From assembly GCF_964204645.1 (NCBI RefSeq), contig NC_134033.1, forward strand, positions 7,286,231-7,350,230: 64,000 nucleotides of DNA, written 5' to 3'. Below, one piece after another: positions 46,346 to 55,872 of this stretch. Source of the stretch: Tubulanus polymorphus. Lineage: Eukaryota > Nemertea > Palaeonemertea > Tubulaniformes > Tubulanidae. Each line of letters opens with the position of its first letter. The stretch's first letter is position 1. A program made the translations under genes and the position numbers. Below the pieces are notes generated by a model, which saw only the letters and a program-made list of their open reading frames with translations, had not been told where the DNA came from and did no database searches.

Positions 46346-47812
46346 TTACTTGATATTTTTTGATATCATATTTACTAAACCAAAAATAATAGCACTTACA
46401 ACTGTAATTAAAAATAAAATAATATGTTCAGCAGCAAAGTTAAGAATATTACCTGCAGATTTCAATATAAAACCAACAATTGAAGCAATAACTCCTGGCA
46501 ATGCTGCAGCAGATTTTTTAGATAGTTCCCATAAATATTTTGCTAATTTCTTTAAACCATCCTTAACTTTATCTTGTATAGAATTATTACCTGGAGGTTT
46601 ATCTGGTTTATTGGGAGTAGGAGTAGATTTCAGTGAATTTGATATAGCTAAACCTATTGTTGTGAATAACATAGTTACAGCTGTTAGAATTGAAAGAACT
46701 GTTATTCCTTCAAACTTAAATAATAATTTTATTCTATCTTTTAGTGATATGTCAGAATTTGGTTTTAGTATTAACTCTTTAACAACAACTTTTAATCTAT
46801 TGATACAATAATCGTATGATTTTAATAATAATTTCATTTTTTCTTTCTGAAATTCTATGTTATATTCTAAATCATCAATTTCTTTTTCTAAATATGCATT
46901 TCTTTTTTTAAATTCAATTTCTTCAATAACTTTAAATTCTCTATCTAATTTTAATTGTTCTAATTCTTTTCTGGTGTCAAATAATTTATTTTCTAAAGGT
47001 TTAATTTTATTATATCTAATATGTTTTTCGCGAGCAATTTTATCGGCATCATTTCGTATACTTATTATTTCTCTAATTGTTTTTTTAGAAAACATACTTA
47101 AAGCTTCTATTTCTTGATCTGTTGCATCAAGTAATCCATTCGGTAAAAGTTTTTCAGTTTGAACTTCAGTGTTTGATTTAAGTTTACTAGTTTTGGAAGT
47201 TTTATTCTGTTCAGAAGTTGTTTCTGTTTCTGGATTATCTTTGATTGTTTCAAATAACTTATTAATTCTTTGTTTAAATACTCTTTTATTTTTATCAGTT
47301 AATAATTCTTGTGTTACATCTTCTATTTCATTACCATTTCTTATTATTTTAATTCTAGATAGTAATGAGTCAGACTTAAGCAAAGTTGATTCTGCTACTA
47401 TTTTACTTAGTCTTGTATTTTGATTAGTGATATTAATATAATAATCATCTTTCAAATGATAATAATATTCACCATCTAAAAACTTTAAATCTTGTTCTAA
47501 AAGTCTGGCGCCTCTATTATTTATATTATATCCAGAATCTTTAAATACATGTTGAAAATCATACATAAATTCATAATTTTCAAAATTTTCTCTTTCTAAA
47601 CCTTGATTTAAATTTTCAGGAGGTATTCTCGACCTAGTTCTTCCATCGAATTCATCTGTTGATGGGGCTTTAGAACCACTATCTGCTAAATTAGAATTAT
47701 ATGCTGATTCATCATCATTATCAATATTAGTTTCTGCATCATTATAATCATCATCAATATATCCTTCATTATTATTTCCCATGTCATCAAATGGAATATC
47801 TTCTACATCCAT
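46346..47812 (-). CDS. 488-aa coiled-coil/membrane protein of Polinton B
   Basis: Intact. Acidic N-terminus; middle helical domain with EVQTEKLLPNGLLDATDQE; long coiled coil (about residues 265-335); SILTAVTMLFTTIGLAIS span; Pro-rich hinge; LAKYLWELSKKSAAALPGVI block; two more spans near the C-terminus. It is a recurring Polinton protein of unknown role, possibly a virion internal membrane or core protein. Confidence 0.85.
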   Translation of the reverse strand: MDVEDIPFDDMGNNNEGYIDDDYNDAETNIDNDDESAYNSNLADSGSKAPSTDEFDGRTRSRIPPENLNQGLERENFENYEFMYDFQHVFKDSGYNINNRGARLLEQDLKFLDGEYYYHLKDDYYINITNQNTRLSKIVAESTLLKSDSLLSRIKIIRNGNEIEDVTQELLTDKNKRVFKQRINKLFETIKDNPETETTSEQNKTSKTSKLKSNTEVQTEKLLPNGLLDATDQEIEALSMFSKKTIREIISIRNDADKIAREKHIRYNKIKPLENKLFDTRKELEQLKLDREFKVIEEIEFKKRNAYLEKEIDDLEYNIEFQKEKMKLLLKSYDYCINRLKVVVKELILKPNSDISLKDRIKLLFKFEGITVLSILTAVTMLFTTIGLAISNSLKSTPTPNKPDKPPGNNSIQDKVKDGLKKLAKYLWELSKKSAAALPGVIASIVGFILKSAGNILNFAAEHIILFLITVVSAIIFGLVNMISKNIK

Positions 47813-47828
47813 TTACATAATAAAAAAA
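47813..47828 (-). promoter_or_regulatory. 16-nt T-tract/TATGTAAATG junction
   Basis: On the minus strand, TTTTTTTATTATGTAA lies between the TAA of the 462-aa gene and ATG of the 488-aa gene. Same size as the matching junction in A (13872-13887). Confidence 0.6.
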
Positions 47829-49217
47829 TTAAAATTTAAAATATAATATTCCTCCGATTACAATTCCTATACAAGTTATAGCTAATTTAGTATTTTCATG
47901 GGATTTATTATCATCGTTTAGTTTAATTATATCATGTTGAATTTTATCAGTTCTATTATTTTCTGATGTATTGTAATCTTTTATTTTAGAATTATTATTT
48001 AATTTAATATTCTTAGTTTTAGTTTCAGTTGATTGAATATGTTTTTTATTTTTTTCACCTTCCATTAATTTTGGAGCAGTAATAATCTTTTTATTTATAT
48101 CATTCAATCCAAATGAATTATTTATTGTTGCAGTTTTAATTAGATTATTATAACCAATTATGTTTCCCATCTTTAATACTAAATCATTAGAAATAATTAA
48201 TAGATTAGGGCCTATACAAAAATTAAGTCTTACATGAGATTTATCTAAATAATTTTGATATCTTATAATGTTTTCTGGAATCGATCTATTTTTATCATTA
48301 TGAATTGAATCTTCAAATAAAACTTTAAATTGTTTTTGTGTATCGAATGATGTATTCAAATTTCCAATTATCGGTGATCTTGTTTCAACTTGTGATCCTA
48401 GAATACAAATCAAATAAGTTCTAATAGATTGATTCATTCTTTCTATACCTGATTTAGTAAAACCTTCACTATTTTCTAAAATAAAATAAACCCAACCATT
48501 ATTGTTTTCTTGTTTTAAATTATCATAAAATTTTGGTAATTTATTGAAATTTAATGTTTCTAAATCCTTTGTTTCTATTTTACCATAACCTAATTTATTA
48601 TTATAGATATTATAAAAACTATTAGATGGTATGGGAAGTGCACAATATTCTGCAATCTTTCTAGGGCATGGAAGTGATCTTATTGTTCCAATTTTTGTTC
48701 TAAAATCAGAATTATTTATATCTATATTAAATTCATTGCAAATCTTATAAAACTTAGATAAATTAATATTATTATCTAATTCTTTGAAATACCTAGATCC
48801 TGGTAAAGCGCACTCTAATTCATTTAATATTATTCTGATTTGAAAGTATGTATGAAATCTAAATAAACTTTGAATTAATTTATATTTAGAATTATTCAAA
48901 TGATCATTCCAACTAATTCCACATCCTGTTGTTGCACAATAAACAGCAAAATTTAATTGATTCTGCCAATACTTCATATTAGATTTTAATAACCATTGTT
49001 TTTCATCTTTCAATTTTTTAAAATTAATTAAATATATATGAAATATATTTTCCATCTTTGCATTAAAATTATTAGTTTCAGTAACATAAATTTCTAAATT
49101 AGTTAATGAATCTAAAACTTCATTTCTATATGTAATATCTTTATTAAAATCTATTGCTGGAATATTATATTTAATTGATTTATTATATCGGAAAGCTTTT
49201 GGAAAACTATCTACCAT
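47829..49217 (-). CDS. 462-aa structural-cluster protein of Polinton B
   Basis: Intact. LNFAVYCATTGCGISW near residues 88-103; GWVYFILENSEGFTKSGIE; ETRSPIIGNLNTSFD; RSIPENIIRYQNYLDKS; a polar linker with KTKN repeats; C-terminal anchor LAITCIGIVIGGILYFKF. It is conserved in other invertebrate Polintons. Possibly a minor capsid or membrane-anchored virion protein; I cannot assign it firmly. Confidence 0.85.
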   Translation of the reverse strand: MVDSFPKAFRYNKSIKYNIPAIDFNKDITYRNEVLDSLTNLEIYVTETNNFNAKMENIFHIYLINFKKLKDEKQWLLKSNMKYWQNQLNFAVYCATTGCGISWNDHLNNSKYKLIQSLFRFHTYFQIRIILNELECALPGSRYFKELDNNINLSKFYKICNEFNIDINNSDFRTKIGTIRSLPCPRKIAEYCALPIPSNSFYNIYNNKLGYGKIETKDLETLNFNKLPKFYDNLKQENNNGWVYFILENSEGFTKSGIERMNQSIRTYLICILGSQVETRSPIIGNLNTSFDTQKQFKVLFEDSIHNDKNRSIPENIIRYQNYLDKSHVRLNFCIGPNLLIISNDLVLKMGNIIGYNNLIKTATINNSFGLNDINKKIITAPKLMEGEKNKKHIQSTETKTKNIKLNNNSKIKDYNTSENNRTDKIQHDIIKLNDDNKSHENTKLAITCIGIVIGGILYFKF

Positions 49218-49234
49218 TTATATAATTAAAAAAA
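49218..49234 (-). promoter_or_regulatory. 17-nt T-tract/TATATAAATG junction
   Basis: On the minus strand, seven T, then AATTATATAA and ATG. Equivalent to 12467-12482 of A. Confidence 0.6.
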
Positions 49235-49669
49235 TTAATAATTTATTAATTCTTTTAATAATTTATCTTGTTCTTCAACTGTTATATGACCATTTAAACT
49301 TATTATATAATCTAGTGTGTTCTTTAATTTATTAATTTCTTTTATATTAGTTTTAATTTTTTCTTTATTACCTTTTATATTTAATTTTGAACTTATACCA
49401 GTTAAAACACTTGAACTTAATCCTAATACACCAATTGATATAGCTAAAGGTGTTAATGGACTGAATATTGCTAGAAATGTTATTACAGAACTTATTGTAA
49501 CCGAACCACTTATAATCAAATAATATATAATTTTACTTTTTAAATATTTTTTCTTTTTAACTTTTAAGTCACTTTCAAATTCTAATATTTGTTTTTCTAA
49601 ATATATTTTTAATTTAGTTTTATTTATATCATGAGGAATAATATCAATACTATCAACTTTATCTTCCAT
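49235..49669 (-). CDS. 144-aa two-span membrane protein of Polinton B
   Basis: Intact. Charged N-terminal helix, two hydrophobic spans (YYLIISGSVTISSVITFLA and PLAISIGVLGLSSSVLTGIS), charged C-terminal helix. Near-identical to 12032-12466. Function unknown. Confidence 0.78.
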   Translation of the reverse strand: MEDKVDSIDIIPHDINKTKLKIYLEKQILEFESDLKVKKKKYLKSKIIYYLIISGSVTISSVITFLAIFSPLTPLAISIGVLGLSSSVLTGISSKLNIKGNKEKIKTNIKEINKLKNTLDYIISLNGHITVEEQDKLLKELINY

Positions 49670-49688
49670 TTATTTAGAATAAAAATTA

Positions 49689-50111
49689 CTAATTAGTAAA
49701 CTTATAAGCAACAAATATAACAATAACTGTTCCACCTAAAATCCAAATTATTTCATATTTCTGTTGTTCTTTACTCGGGGTATAATAATCTGATAATTTA
49801 GGTTTGTATAGATGTAATTTTTCTTTATTGGTTACCGCGTTATATAAACTCATTGCATCATCAACTGATTGAAAATCTCTATGTGAAATCTTCTGATCAT
49901 ATAATTCTTTATTGATGTAATCCATATAGTTTTGCCTCTTTTCTCTATATTCTTCTGCAGCTTTATTGTATTTCTCTAACGCTAAGTTATGTCTTCTTTG
50001 TTCTCCTAATGAACTATTTTTATCAATATGTTTAAATAAATAACCACCACCAGTAAATGCTAAAGCGTTAACAATTGCCGATCCTATAATAGTTATAATT
50101 GCAGAAGCCAT
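49689..50111 (-). CDS. 140-aa membrane/coiled-coil protein of Polinton B
   Basis: Intact. GSAIVNALAFTGGGYLF span; ALEKYNKAAEEYREKRQNY coiled helix; YYTPSKEQQKYE; C-terminal span TVIVIFVAYKF. Same pattern as small proteins next to capsid genes in other Polintons. Start at TAAATAAATGGC. Confidence 0.82.
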   Translation of the reverse strand: MASAIITIIGSAIVNALAFTGGGYLFKHIDKNSSLGEQRRHNLALEKYNKAAEEYREKRQNYMDYINKELYDQKISHRDFQSVDDAMSLYNAVTNKEKLHLYKPKLSDYYTPSKEQQKYEIIWILGGTVIVIFVAYKFTN

Positions 50112-50136
50112 TTATTTAGCAAAAAAAATTATGCAT

Positions 50137-50358
50137 TTATATGGGAGGAATATATTTTTGTTTTTCCAAATAATCAATTGTTAAATTAGATAAAGTAACT
50201 GCTAATGTTAACTTTAAAATATCATTGATATCAAATCTATCAACATTAACACTTCCCATTTTGAATACTTTTTTTAATACCATTGAATAACCAACCGTTC
50301 CAACTGATAGTAATGCGCCATTATATAATCCAGTTATTATCCACTTATCATCACTCAT
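50137..50358 (-). CDS. 73-aa small membrane protein of Polinton B
   Basis: Intact, ITGLYNGALLSVGTVGYSMV span, VDRFDINDILKLTL, ending YIPPI. It abuts the 115-aa gene directly (ATAAATGAGTG). Co-linear with 11350-11571. Confidence 0.78.
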   Translation of the reverse strand: MSDDKWIITGLYNGALLSVGTVGYSMVLKKVFKMGSVNVDRFDINDILKLTLAVTLSNLTIDYLEKQKYIPPI

Positions 50359-50706
50359 TTATTTATCAAAAAAATTACTATCATCAAAATATTTAGTTAA
50401 CTTATTTATAATTAATTCGACATTTATTTCATTACTACTTTTATGATTATCATATATTTCAATTATTATTTTTTTAATATCATCGATGATAAAATCTTCA
50501 TCTAATTCATAAAATCTTAAAGACTCAGTAATCTTTTCTACATTTAAAGTTTCTTTATCAATTGTTGTTTCATACTCAAATGTTGTTTCATTAGAAAATA
50601 CAATATTTTTGATATGTGTAATTACATCATTAACGTTAAATTTCATTTCTTTCTCACGTTTAAAATCAAATCCAAAACATATACTCGGTCCGACAGTTAT
50701 ATTCAT
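50359..50706 (-). CDS. 115-aa acidic protein of Polinton B
   Basis: Intact. Starts MNITVGPSICFGFDFKRE; acidic helical body. Three residues shorter than its homologue at 10993-11349. Function unknown. Confidence 0.75.
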   Translation of the reverse strand: MNITVGPSICFGFDFKREKEMKFNVNDVITHIKNIVFSNETTFEYETTIDKETLNVEKITESLRFYELDEDFIIDDIKKIIIEIYDNHKSSNEINVELIINKLTKYFDDSNFFDK

Positions 50707-50722
50707 TTATATAGTGAAAAAA
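50707..50722 (-). promoter_or_regulatory. 16-nt T-tract/TATATAAATG junction
   Basis: On the minus strand TTTTTTCACTATATAA, identical to the junction at 10977-10992 of A although the genes around it have diverged. Confidence 0.65.
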
Positions 50723-51478
50723 TTACTCTTTACATCTTATAACTAATTCATATATCACAGGAAAGTTATTCAAATCAATTAAATATCCATTTTGATTTCT
50801 AATTTCTAATTTAAAATTATTAAATTTAGGAATGCATGGTTTAAAATCACATTCAGTTAAATTATAATTTATTTGAGTTCCAAATTGTTTAACATTTTTT
50901 AGCGGTAAAATATTCAGTATACTAGAATTACAAATTGTTTCTTTAGTTGCTTCGAAAGTTTTTGTAGGCTCGATTAAATTGCAATAAATATAAAAGTGTG
51001 TAAAAGGTATTATATTTGAGCTGCCTTCTGCGTTTCCAGTAACTGTAAGCGGTTTAATTCCTAACATTTTAGCCAGTGGTTTGTTTACCATAAATTTATG
51101 TTGTTCATTAGATATCTTTATTCTAATTTTATTAGTACTATCAATTTTATTAAATTTAATTTCAAATACAGAAGTGCCCCCGATTTTCAACCGAGCTCTT
51201 CTATTAATTTCCTGCGCTAATGATTCTAAATTATATAATCCTGGTTTTAAAAATATATGAAACCATTTATCTTTATTTCTCATATAAATCATAAACCCTC
51301 TATGTTCAAAAGTTTTATCCGATACATTGTAAAAAGAATTACATAAACTTATATTAACTAATTTTAAATCTACACAATTCTTAAATTCTCTATCTAATTG
51401 AACTAGTAAATTATGTGATTTATAATTTGTAAGTCTTCTAGAATCAACAAATATTCTGTATTCTTTTAATTCCACCAT
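50723..51478 (-). CDS. 251-aa Polinton B protein (possible capsid-associated)
   Basis: Intact. MVELKEYRIFVDSRRL; VQLDREFKNCVDLKLVNISL; FLKPGLYNLESLAQEINRRA; C-terminal IDLNNFPVIYELVIRC. It alternates beta-type segments with conserved PG-Y and leads the structural cluster. A penton, fibre or minor capsid role is a guess. The start is chosen at AAATAAATGG. Confidence 0.78.
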   Translation of the reverse strand: MVELKEYRIFVDSRRLTNYKSHNLLVQLDREFKNCVDLKLVNISLCNSFYNVSDKTFEHRGFMIYMRNKDKWFHIFLKPGLYNLESLAQEINRRARLKIGGTSVFEIKFNKIDSTNKIRIKISNEQHKFMVNKPLAKMLGIKPLTVTGNAEGSSNIIPFTHFYIYCNLIEPTKTFEATKETICNSSILNILPLKNVKQFGTQINYNLTECDFKPCIPKFNNFKLEIRNQNGYLIDLNNFPVIYELVIRCKE

Positions 51479-51495
51479 TTATTTTACATATTTTC

Positions 51496-51837
51496 TTATT
51501 CGAAATCTATTTCATGGTGCCCTTTTTCATTCTTACCTTTATATACGAAATAGAAATCACCAGAATATAATTCTTCTAGATCTTCACTTGATAATCTATG
51601 AAATCTATCTGGTAAATAAGTTCTGAATTTATATTTATTTCCTTTTAATCCTTCATATTCTAAATGAATTACTAATTTATCTCCATATTTATTAGTAATT
51701 GTTTCAATGTTAGTAATTAAATATTTCTTGTGAATTGTTAACTCAGTTAGTTTTTTAAATTTATAATCTACAGATTTGACGCTTGAAGTATCTTTAATTC
51801 TATCTAAGAATTCACTGTGTACTTGTTTACTCTCCAT
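51496..51837 (-). CDS. 113-aa OB-like protein of Polinton B
   Basis: Intact. TNKYGDKLVIHLEY, YKFRTYLPDRFHRLSSEDLEEL and FVYKGKNEKGHHEIDF. A compact beta-rich pattern with a conserved LP-[DR] turn suggests an OB fold that binds nucleic acid (perhaps a single-strand-binding role in replication); this is inference. It follows PolB here but lies at the opposite end in A. Confidence 0.65.
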   Translation of the reverse strand: MESKQVHSEFLDRIKDTSSVKSVDYKFKKLTELTIHKKYLITNIETITNKYGDKLVIHLEYEGLKGNKYKFRTYLPDRFHRLSSEDLEELYSGDFYFVYKGKNEKGHHEIDFE

Positions 51838-51852
51838 TTATTATACAAATTT

Positions 51853-54800
51853 TTATTGAAATTGATTATATTTATACTCATTTTCTTTTGTTTCTTCTCT
51901 TTTGAATTTTATATATTCATCTAAATTGCAACCATATGCAACTGTATGAATTCCATCATCTAAAATATATCTTTTATCATCAAATGGGTTTAGACTTATC
52001 TTCTCTATCTCTTCAATATACATTTCATGATCTTCAGATCTTAAACATTTCATCTTATGTTTTCTAACTTCTTCATTAAATATACAATCGATGTAATCTT
52101 TGAAATGAATATTCTTTTCAACAACGCTTTTGGTAATTCCTTTTAACTTTTTAGCTTCATGAGTTTTGGTTTTATATGAATACATTTTAGATCTAATACC
52201 AATGAACTCTATCATTTCTTCACCACCTAATTCATCTTTGAATTTACCGGGAACTTTTTTATTATCATTGCTAAACAATTCATGATTTTTTGGATAATTA
52301 CTAAAATCAAAATGGTGTTTTAATGTTTTTAAATCATCAGTTATGTTATCAGTTTTTATCTTTAATATGTAACTGTCAGTATCAAAGTATAGAATTTCTA
52401 TGTGTTTTTCTCCAAAATGAGGTTGTAATACGTTATAGTAAAATTTATACATTAATAACTTTGATAATTCTAAAACTGCAGCTCCAACATAAATTGGTTT
52501 ATTAAATTTCATTGAAGTTCTTTTCATTTTAACTGCTGCTAAATTTTCATCAAATATTCTGTTACCTATAAACTTAGGATATGATTGTAAATGCCTTATC
52601 CTTTTACCATTACTAACTAACTCAATATCATTTCTATTTCTAATATTTTCACAAGTCTTACCATAGAATGCATTATTCATTAACTTGAAGAAATCTTTTT
52701 CAAAATCAGTTTTAGCTTTAGTTCTCTGTGTAGTATTAAAATCTATATATTTTTCTAACCATTTAGATTGACTGAATGAAATATATCTATGTACTTTTTT
52801 TAATATCATTCCTTGTCTCAAATAAAACTTCAACATTCTATAATGCACAACGTAATTATATTTATCTTCTTGAGTTACCATTAACTTTTCTGTATGAATA
52901 TGATTTTCGGGTTTAATTCTTTTTTGGTAATTTGATAATTCTTCATGAGTTACAGTTTTATGTTCGGGACAGTAAGCTAGATTTCTAGATTTGAATTTAA
53001 TATTTTCAGGATATTCCAAGTCTATAACAAAGAAGTAACCAATATCTGAATCATCTGCAATATCTAGGATTCTTTTCTTCCAATCAAATTTATCAATTTG
53101 TAAAACTTCAGTTATTTCAAACATCCCATAAGGTTGTGGTTCCATCATTGCCCAACCATAAAGATTATTTGCATCTATGTATAATAATTTATATCCAGGA
53201 TTATCATTTACATTGAAATATCTATCACCCAATACACCTGAAACACCTCCTCTTATAGATTTTTCAAATAATAGTAATTGATCTATATTTGTTAACAAAT
53301 CCATTTTTATATCTGTAAATTTTAATCCACAATCCCATGTTAATCCTGGTGATGAATAACAATGACAAGGATCAATATTGAAATATTTTAGGTTTACATC
53401 TCTAAACCTTTCGAATATATCGGTTGATAATAATACATCTGATTTTAAATATAAATCTACTAATTGCCCGTGATTTTCTATTTTGAAATGATTCCAAATA
53501 TTCAATGTTCTATTATAGACTTCATCTTTAACATATTCATTTTTTAATTCATCATAAAATTGTTCTTTTAATAATTCAGTTATTTTAAAATCATTATGAT
53601 TTTTATAGAAAGAATATGGAATTGCTCCTTTATATCTCATTAATTTAAAATCATCATTATTTGGGTAGTGTTGTTTTAATATTTTTAATTCATCATCAAC
53701 TAATGATTTTGATAAGTTATCTAATGAACTATTTAAAAATCTATATGAATCTATAAATCTTAGACAACCAAATTGGAATGATATATAATTCTCAGATGTT
53801 TTAGCTAACATTCTAAATTTATAAGTTGATACTTTGTCATCTTTTAATCTATTTGAATTTAATATTTCTATTTCATTATTGATTTCTTCTATTTTATGAC
53901 ATAACTGTTTGATGAATAAATGCGCGTCATATCCTGATAGATTATGAAATATAATGGGGACAAAATTGATTTTCTTTGCTTGTAAGTTACAATTCTCATG
54001 TGCAGCGCCTCTAAACTTTCCATTCAAATGATCATGATCTCTTACCTTTTTATCAGATGAATAGAATACTTGATTACAATAATAACATTTATCTGCAAAC
54101 TCAAATTCTTCTTTATCTTCTTCTGTCATAATTATTTCTTTATTTGTATTCAATAATTTACTAAATCTTATTTCATATTCAATTAATAAGTCACAAAAAT
54201 GATTGATAACATTTTCATTTCTGTAATTATAATATTCACTTTCAATTAGTTCTGGATAATCAGATTTAATATATAACCCGAAAGCTGCAGCACTTTGATG
54301 AATTTTTTTGATAGTATTTGTTATTATAGGATCTGAATAATCACTTTCATTAGAATTTAATTTCTTTCTTTTATAATATATATCTTTTCTATCTTTATCT
54401 GTTAATTCTTTATTTAATGATTCAAAATCTCCATATATTACAAATGGTACTTTATTTTTGTAATCATATTTTTTGAATTCTAATATTTTATCTTTTTCAT
54501 TTGGTAAAACTAATTTACAATAATCATGATTATCACATAGTTGTTTATGATTTAATAATGTACTTTCATTACTAAATTTATGTAAACATTTTCTACAAAG
54601 ATATATTTTATTATGGTGATCACTTTCTGTTCTAAAAAATAAATCTATTTGTTTAATCCACATATAATGATTCTCATAATATAGTATATCTATAACATCA
54701 TTTGAATCATAATCTTTTGATAGGTATAAAGGTTCTAATGTATAATGTTTAATATTATTTCCTTTTGTATTTGGTAATTTGATTAAATCAAATACATTTA

Positions 54801-55872
54801 TCTTTATATTATTATCTCTTTCTATTTTTGGAATATTTTTAATTCTAACAGGATACTTATCTATCTTATAATTATTTTCAAATTGTTTATAATGAGTTAA
54901 TCTACAAATATTATAAGTTGCAGGATGTAAACAACTTATTATAGTCCATAGTAAACATTTATCATCAAAATTTTGTACATTTATTACAGCATTAGTTTTA
55001 AATGGTAGTTTAATATAACTCGATGCTTCAATATCAGGTTCTTTATAATATGATAAATTATTTTCATCAATTGGTTTTGATTTAGTTAACTTATTATATT
55101 TTGTGTTATAAACATGTAAAGTTATAAATATTATCTCATCAAATATCAAACCAGATCCTTCAAAATATTTCTCTTCTATTTTAGTTTTTACTTCATTATA
55201 ACATTTATCTAATTTATCATCTATATGTTGTTTAGATATAATATGTTGTGAATGAGAATTTATATTATATATTGGTTTATCTTCAGATTTTATAAATTTA
55301 ACTTTAACTGATATACTAATTTTTGGATATTCAACATCTGTAATTATTTTTATTATTTCTTTCATATTTTCTAAATGTTTTTTATTTTCTTCTATTGTTT
55401 TTCCTTTATGAAATTTAAACTCGATAGCTGCTGGACCAATATCACTTTTAAATGCTTCGGTTATCTCTATATCTTTTTTATTATCTAATGAATTAATATA
55501 ATTTCTTACATCTTCCATATATGGTCTTTTATTGTTTAATTTATTTTTTATTCTTTTAATTGTCTTCTGTTTCTTATCATTATCATTATCAAAATAATCT
55601 TCACCTAAAATATCATTATTCTTATTTCTAATATGACTTATAGATTTTAAATGTTCTTTATAATATCTTTTATCACTGAATGATTGATTACATGTATCAC
55701 ATTTGTATGCTTTTTCATTCTTTAATTCATCTAATTTAGTTTCTAATATATCATCTTCATACTCTAGTTTCAATTTATTCTCTAAATGTGTTTTAGTTTT
55801 ATTGTGTCTTGCTTTTTGAGACTTATCTATATTTATCTTACATGTTGGGCAGTAGTACTTATTTGCTTCCAT
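51853..55872 (-). CDS. Polinton B protein-primed DNA polymerase B, multidomain
   Basis: 1339 aa, intact. C2H2-like fingers: Cys8/Cys11/His23/His29 and Cys58/Cys61/His74/His80. An OTU-like cysteine region (DDKC306LLW, His402-Tyr403) is inferred only. A finger Cys426/Cys429/His442/Cys446 follows. Exonuclease I D482-F-E484; an endonuclease-VII-like insertion Cys596-Cys599, DHDH 612-615, Cys628; exonuclease II FHNLSGYD (642-649); exonuclease III near SDVLLSTDIF (811-820). Polymerase motif A Asp900 (YIDANNLYG), motif B K1063...N1067...YG1071, motif C FDTDS (1163-1167). It replicates the element from its termini. There is no intein here. The first 38 codons lie inside the terminal repeat. Confidence 0.96.
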   Translation of the reverse strand: MEANKYYCPTCKINIDKSQKARHNKTKTHLENKLKLEYEDDILETKLDELKNEKAYKCDTCNQSFSDKRYYKEHLKSISHIRNKNNDILGEDYFDNDNDKKQKTIKRIKNKLNNKRPYMEDVRNYINSLDNKKDIEITEAFKSDIGPAAIEFKFHKGKTIEENKKHLENMKEIIKIITDVEYPKISISVKVKFIKSEDKPIYNINSHSQHIISKQHIDDKLDKCYNEVKTKIEEKYFEGSGLIFDEIIFITLHVYNTKYNKLTKSKPIDENNLSYYKEPDIEASSYIKLPFKTNAVINVQNFDDKCLLWTIISCLHPATYNICRLTHYKQFENNYKIDKYPVRIKNIPKIERDNNIKINVFDLIKLPNTKGNNIKHYTLEPLYLSKDYDSNDVIDILYYENHYMWIKQIDLFFRTESDHHNKIYLCRKCLHKFSNESTLLNHKQLCDNHDYCKLVLPNEKDKILEFKKYDYKNKVPFVIYGDFESLNKELTDKDRKDIYYKRKKLNSNESDYSDPIITNTIKKIHQSAAAFGLYIKSDYPELIESEYYNYRNENVINHFCDLLIEYEIRFSKLLNTNKEIIMTEEDKEEFEFADKCYYCNQVFYSSDKKVRDHDHLNGKFRGAAHENCNLQAKKINFVPIIFHNLSGYDAHLFIKQLCHKIEEINNEIEILNSNRLKDDKVSTYKFRMLAKTSENYISFQFGCLRFIDSYRFLNSSLDNLSKSLVDDELKILKQHYPNNDDFKLMRYKGAIPYSFYKNHNDFKITELLKEQFYDELKNEYVKDEVYNRTLNIWNHFKIENHGQLVDLYLKSDVLLSTDIFERFRDVNLKYFNIDPCHCYSSPGLTWDCGLKFTDIKMDLLTNIDQLLLFEKSIRGGVSGVLGDRYFNVNDNPGYKLLYIDANNLYGWAMMEPQPYGMFEITEVLQIDKFDWKKRILDIADDSDIGYFFVIDLEYPENIKFKSRNLAYCPEHKTVTHEELSNYQKRIKPENHIHTEKLMVTQEDKYNYVVHYRMLKFYLRQGMILKKVHRYISFSQSKWLEKYIDFNTTQRTKAKTDFEKDFFKLMNNAFYGKTCENIRNRNDIELVSNGKRIRHLQSYPKFIGNRIFDENLAAVKMKRTSMKFNKPIYVGAAVLELSKLLMYKFYYNVLQPHFGEKHIEILYFDTDSYILKIKTDNITDDLKTLKHHFDFSNYPKNHELFSNDNKKVPGKFKDELGGEEMIEFIGIRSKMYSYKTKTHEAKKLKGITKSVVEKNIHFKDYIDCIFNEEVRKHKMKCLRSEDHEMYIEEIEKISLNPFDDKRYILDDGIHTVAYGCNLDEYIKFKREETKENEYKYNQFQ

